Below, piece by piece: positions 38,576 to 41,277 of a stretch of 41,277 nucleotides of DNA; position 1 is the first letter of the stretch, and each line of letters begins with the position of its first letter. Position numbers and translations under genes: made by a program. Location: NCBI GenBank assembly GCA_015067795.1, contig SVLU01000015.1, positions 1-41,277 of the forward strand. Reading direction: 5' to 3'. Below the pieces are notes generated by a model that saw only the letters and a list, made by a program, of their open reading frames with translations, searched no databases and had not been told where the DNA came from. This DNA is from Oscillospiraceae bacterium. GTDB taxonomy: Bacteria > Bacillota > Clostridia > Oscillospirales > Oscillospiraceae.

Positions 38576-39025
38576 TTATACCTGCTTGCTTTCGATTTCG
38601 CTGATAAGGGCGATGCGGTTTGCGTGACGACCGCCGTCAAAGCCTGCTGCAAGGAATGTGTCAACGATCTTGAGGGCGAGACCGGGGCCCAGAACTCTTG
38701 CACCCATGCACAGCATATTTGCATCATTGTGGCGGCGGGTCATTTCAGCGGAGAAGCAGTCGGAGCAGAGAGCTGCTCTGATGCCCTTAACCTTGTTTGC
38801 GGAAATGGAGATGCCGATGCCTGTACCGCAGATGAGAATGCCCAGATCACATTCGCCGGATACAACTGCATTTGCCGCAGCTTCTGCAAAAACTGGGTAA
38901 TCACAGCTCGCTTCGCTGTATGTGCCGAAATCCTTGTATTCGATGTTTTCCTTTGTGTCGAGATAAGCTTTTATTTCCTGCATCAGAGCGTATCCGCCGT
39001 GATCACAGCCAAGTGCCAGTTTCAT
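38576..39025 (-). CDS. rpiB: Ribose 5-phosphate isomerase B
   Basis: A 149-residue RpiB/LacAB-family enzyme that interconverts ribose 5-phosphate and ribulose 5-phosphate. Motifs: LALGCDHGGYALM, LGILICGTGIGISISANK with the catalytic Cys, and RRHNDANMLCMGARVLG. The length is normal. GAAAGGAACGG precedes the ATG. LacA/LacB and allose isomerases share the fold, but the CDHGG and CGTGIG words fit RpiB. It is downstream of the PHP phosphatase gene on the same strand. Confidence 0.93.
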   Translation of the reverse strand: MKLALGCDHGGYALMQEIKAYLDTKENIEYKDFGTYSEASCDYPVFAEAAANAVVSGECDLGILICGTGIGISISANKVKGIRAALCSDCFSAEMTRRHNDANMLCMGARVLGPGLALKIVDTFLAAGFDGGRHANRIALISEIESKQV

Positions 39026-39055
39026 ATTTATCCGTTCCTTTCTGTTGTAGATCAG

Positions 39056-39871
39056 TTATATTTTAATAAATTCAGGTTTACGCTGATTGAATACTGTTAC
39101 ATATTTGAAGCCTGCTTCCTTTAAAAGCCCGGTGGCTTCACGGATGCCTTCGCCAACGTCATCGGTATTGTGACTGTCGGAGCCGGTGGTGATTATTTCA
39201 CCGCCCAAGTCATGATAGAGCTTTATCACATCGAAATTCGGAATGGTTGTGCCGAGAGGATCCCGAAGTCCCGAGGTGTTTACTTCAATGCCTATGCCCT
39301 TATGGACAGCGTGGGAGAGAAGTGCTTCAACCTTATCCCAATGGTCCTTAAGATCTATGCGGATATTGTATCTCGCCATGTATTTCATGGGGTAGCTTAT
39401 ATGACCTATAACGTCAAAGCCCCCTGTGTCTATCATAGCAATGTGTTCGTCAAGGTATCTGTCCATCAGACTGTGACATTCAGATTCCTCCTTATAGGAA
39501 AGGAAATAGAAATCGTTTGTACCTGTAAGGTTATGAACAGAGCCGATGATGAAATCGAAGGGATAGAGATTTGTAAGCTTTTCGGCAAGCTGAGGGTTTT
39601 GGTTTGCGGCGGAAAGCTCCATACCAAATCTCAGAGTAATTCTATCACCGATAATATCACAGGTTTTTAAGTATTCTTCGTAAATACCGGCTTTTTCAAG
39701 ATATTTATCGGGAGTGAAGGACAGATCAGCCTCCTGCATACAGTCATCTGCATGGTCGGTAAAGCACAGAGAGTTGATGCCCTTTGCATGGGCGGCAAGA
39801 GCCATGGCTTCCATAGTATGCTTGGCGTCGCTTGAGAACAGGGAATGAGAGTGGTAATCAGATAAAAACAT
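39056..39871 (-). CDS. PHP-domain phosphatase, HisK-like (histidinol-phosphatase family)
   Basis: A 271-residue PHP enzyme. Metal ligands are in DYHSHSLFSSDA, CFTDHADD, GMELSA, GSVHN, VIGHISYP and TGSDSHN. These fit the histidinol-phosphatase HisJ/HisK group, which removes phosphate from histidinol phosphate in His synthesis. No other his gene is nearby, so a different phosphate ester is possible. GGAGGTAAC precedes ATG 39871. The in-frame extension to 39883 lies over that site. Confidence 0.85.
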   Translation of the reverse strand: MFLSDYHSHSLFSSDAKHTMEAMALAAHAKGINSLCFTDHADDCMQEADLSFTPDKYLEKAGIYEEYLKTCDIIGDRITLRFGMELSAANQNPQLAEKLTNLYPFDFIIGSVHNLTGTNDFYFLSYKEESECHSLMDRYLDEHIAMIDTGGFDVIGHISYPMKYMARYNIRIDLKDHWDKVEALLSHAVHKGIGIEVNTSGLRDPLGTTIPNFDVIKLYHDLGGEIITTGSDSHNTDDVGEGIREATGLLKEAGFKYVTVFNQRKPEFIKI

Positions 39872-39892
39872 TGTTACCTCCAATCTTACGGT

Positions 39893-40993
39893 TTACATTA
39901 CGGTGAATGCAAATACAGCACCGAGATATAATGCCGCTGTAACAGGATATGCTATCAGCCATGTGTAAAGCTTACGTGTGTGGAGAGCGGAGAAAGCACA
40001 GGCAATAGCAGGAATTGTGAAAATGGGAAACAGTCCCCTTAAATCTGAGACAAATAAATTCAGAATATAAACCCCGAAGATTATCACGGTAAAGAGACTT
40101 GTACCTTCCTTTGCTTTTAATGCCCGGTAGATGCAGACAGGGACAGCACAGATACCGCCGACGAAAACCATGAGACTGAAAACCTTCATGGACAAAATGT
40201 CGTTACCGGTAATCAACCGGAAATCAGAAGCAAAAGCAGTGAAAATACTTGCAAATGAATTTGTAAAACCTATAAAAAGTACATAAATTCCCACAGGGAG
40301 AATGATACAGGAGAGAGCGAAAATGATGCTTCTTACTGCAGTTTGCCTTTTGTTTTCGTTTTCACGGTAAAATGCAGCTTCCCTGATGATAAATACTGCG
40401 ATAATTCCAACAACAGCAATTACCGATGAGGAGTTAAATACCATGCCAAGACCGAGTGCTATGCCCACAAATGGGAGATACAGAATTTGGGCTGATACAG
40501 TATATCTGTATGCAATGTAAATTGCGGTAAGCATCAGTAGTGATGCACCTGCCGTCCCTGTGTTTTGAGCCATAGTGAAGCTCATTCCGTCAAGAAGCAT
40601 AAGAGCTGTGCCGCATACAGGGGTGATATAGCCACCTGTGAGGTTTTTAAGGAAAAGGTACAGCAGAGGTACTGCTGCCACAAAAAGCAGATGGGACAGA
40701 TATATGACTCCTGTGCCGATGACAAAGAGGGGAGCATCTGCGGAAATATGGTCGAGGAATAAAGCGTTTACAAACATAACACCGCAGGCGGCAAGGGTCA
40801 GGGCCGTCATGGGGATAATGTCAAATTTGGTGAGAGGTTGTGGAGCGGGACAGAAAGTGAATTTTCTGCCGCATATGTATTTTATCCATTCTGTTGTGCC
40901 TGATGCCGGACGTGATGCAATAAAACAGCCTGCGAAAAAGAATACCAGACCGATTGCGAAGAAGCTTGTGAAGAGAAGCTGAGATGTGGACAT
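39893..40993 (-). CDS. Polytopic membrane protein, function unknown
   Basis: A 366-residue protein with about ten hydrophobic segments and little extramembrane mass. A short cytoplasmic stretch after the first helix carries ASRPASGTTEWIKYICGRK. DGMSFTMAQNTGTAGASLL and GLGMVFNSSS recall the membrane parts of dolichyl-phosphate-mannose mannosyltransferase-like (GT39/PMT) proteins, but the acidic catalytic loop typical of those enzymes is not evident. I do not assign a function. GGAAGGAGG precedes ATG 40993, and the promoter at 41025-41053 makes it the first gene of the operon with the PHP phosphatase, rpiB and the small membrane protein. Confidence 0.8.
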   Translation of the reverse strand: MSTSQLLFTSFFAIGLVFFFAGCFIASRPASGTTEWIKYICGRKFTFCPAPQPLTKFDIIPMTALTLAACGVMFVNALFLDHISADAPLFVIGTGVIYLSHLLFVAAVPLLYLFLKNLTGGYITPVCGTALMLLDGMSFTMAQNTGTAGASLLMLTAIYIAYRYTVSAQILYLPFVGIALGLGMVFNSSSVIAVVGIIAVFIIREAAFYRENENKRQTAVRSIIFALSCIILPVGIYVLFIGFTNSFASIFTAFASDFRLITGNDILSMKVFSLMVFVGGICAVPVCIYRALKAKEGTSLFTVIIFGVYILNLFVSDLRGLFPIFTIPAIACAFSALHTRKLYTWLIAYPVTAALYLGAVFAFTVM

Positions 40994-41024
40994 ACAAAAA
41001 CCTCCTTCCGTGTCATATACAAAT

Positions 41025-41053
41025 ATAATAACAGGAAGAAGGTCGATTGTAAA
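41025..41053 (-). promoter_or_regulatory. Sigma-A promoter of the membrane protein-PHP-rpiB operon
   Basis: On the minus strand TTTACA (41053-41048), 17 bases, TATTAT (41030-41025), 32 bases before the start codon. Confidence 0.7.
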
Positions 41054-41170
41054 TATTTTTTAAGAGCTTGCATAAACGGGCGACTGATAGTCACCTCTAC
41101 TACCTTGTAACACTTAAAACTTGATATCAAAATTTTGAAACTTGCAATGAACCAAAGCCTCCTCAGATTG

Positions 41171-41277
41171 TCAATCCAAGTGCAACAGTTTGCAAATAAA
41201 CTCGTTAGGAGAAAGATAACCCAGACACTTACGAGGCCTGTTGTTAATCAACTCCAAAACGGCATCTAGCTGCATAT
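41171..41277 (-). mobile_element. IS30-family transposase, 3' part of the gene only
   Basis: The minus-strand frame entering from the right edge and ending at the TGA at 41173-41171 encodes LELINNRPRKCLGYLSPNEF and ends CKLLHLD. The INNRPRK-LGY-SP-E block is the conserved C terminus of IS30-family DDE transposases. Only about 35 codons lie in the window. The 41054-41170 stretch should include one end of the element, but I could not define the terminal inverted repeat from one side alone. Confidence 0.85.

Noticed and set aside
39056-39871. Firm assignment to histidine biosynthesis
   Set aside because: PHP phosphatases of this type are often promiscuous and no other histidine gene is nearby.

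Overview
The window looks like a chromosomal segment of an anaerobic, fibre-degrading Firmicute of the Clostridia, most like Ruminococcus/Oscillospiraceae. The support is a secreted glycoside hydrolase ending in a type I dockerin, a SigI/RsgI pair, a SCIFF peptide with its radical SAM maturase, a TPP-controlled thiamine salvage operon, strong AGGAGG-type ribosome binding sites and TTGACA-N17-TATAAT promoters. No rRNA, tRNA or CRISPR array was seen. The species is inferred from gene content only.

Left end (1-1640) is accessory DNA. Short unrelated genes are each followed by the same 3' module: two copies about 90% alike by eye and a weak third, each ending in a terminator hairpin. Next comes a ladder of small hairpins separated by GTGAAAT on the left and ATTTCAC on the right, leading into a truncated four-helix-bundle gene. 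From 1645 to 9700 the minus strand carries two operons. One is an L-cysteine desulfidase with a neutral amino-acid symporter. The other is thiW-thiM-thiE-thiD-cytX-thiN, a thiazole and pyrimidine salvage pathway behind two tandem TPP riboswitches, each with its own terminator.

9800-14960 (plus strand) holds a CsaA-like RNA-binding protein, a hicAB toxin-antitoxin pair with an operator inside its promoter, a preQ1-I riboswitch ahead of a QueT/YhhQ-type transporter that is followed by an SDR enzyme and an OFA-family transporter, a small conserved basic protein, and a hemolysin III family protein. 14960-17995 (minus) is SCIFF peptide, SCIFF maturase and a translationally coupled PLP decarboxylase-like enzyme. 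18138-22991 (plus) holds inorganic pyrophosphatase and a 1385-residue dockerin-bearing GH3 enzyme with swapped domain order.

23157-30581 (plus) is a ruvC-ruvA-ruvB gene string continuing into a PlsC-like acyltransferase with a zinc ribbon, a GltS-like symporter, and a fusion of a Tet(M)/EF-G-like ribosomal GTPase with a C-terminal YacP/Rae1-type NYN nuclease domain. 30616-33184 holds an HxlR regulator, a divergent pyridoxamine-oxidase-fold protein, and a zinc macrodomain/SirTM pair (reversible ADP-ribosylation). It is bounded on both sides by terminators with identical stem arms.

33210-36309 holds a DegV protein and a SigI-RsgI operon. Two sites of the form GACCCCA-N18-CGTA lie before sigI and before a downstream lipoprotein whose C-terminal domain resembles part of RsgI, suggesting a small SigI regulon with feedback. 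36356-40993 (minus) has a redox operon (nitroreductase, flavin reductase, RibD-type reductase) and an operon with a polytopic membrane protein, a PHP phosphatase, RpiB and a small membrane protein. The window ends inside an IS30-family transposase gene.
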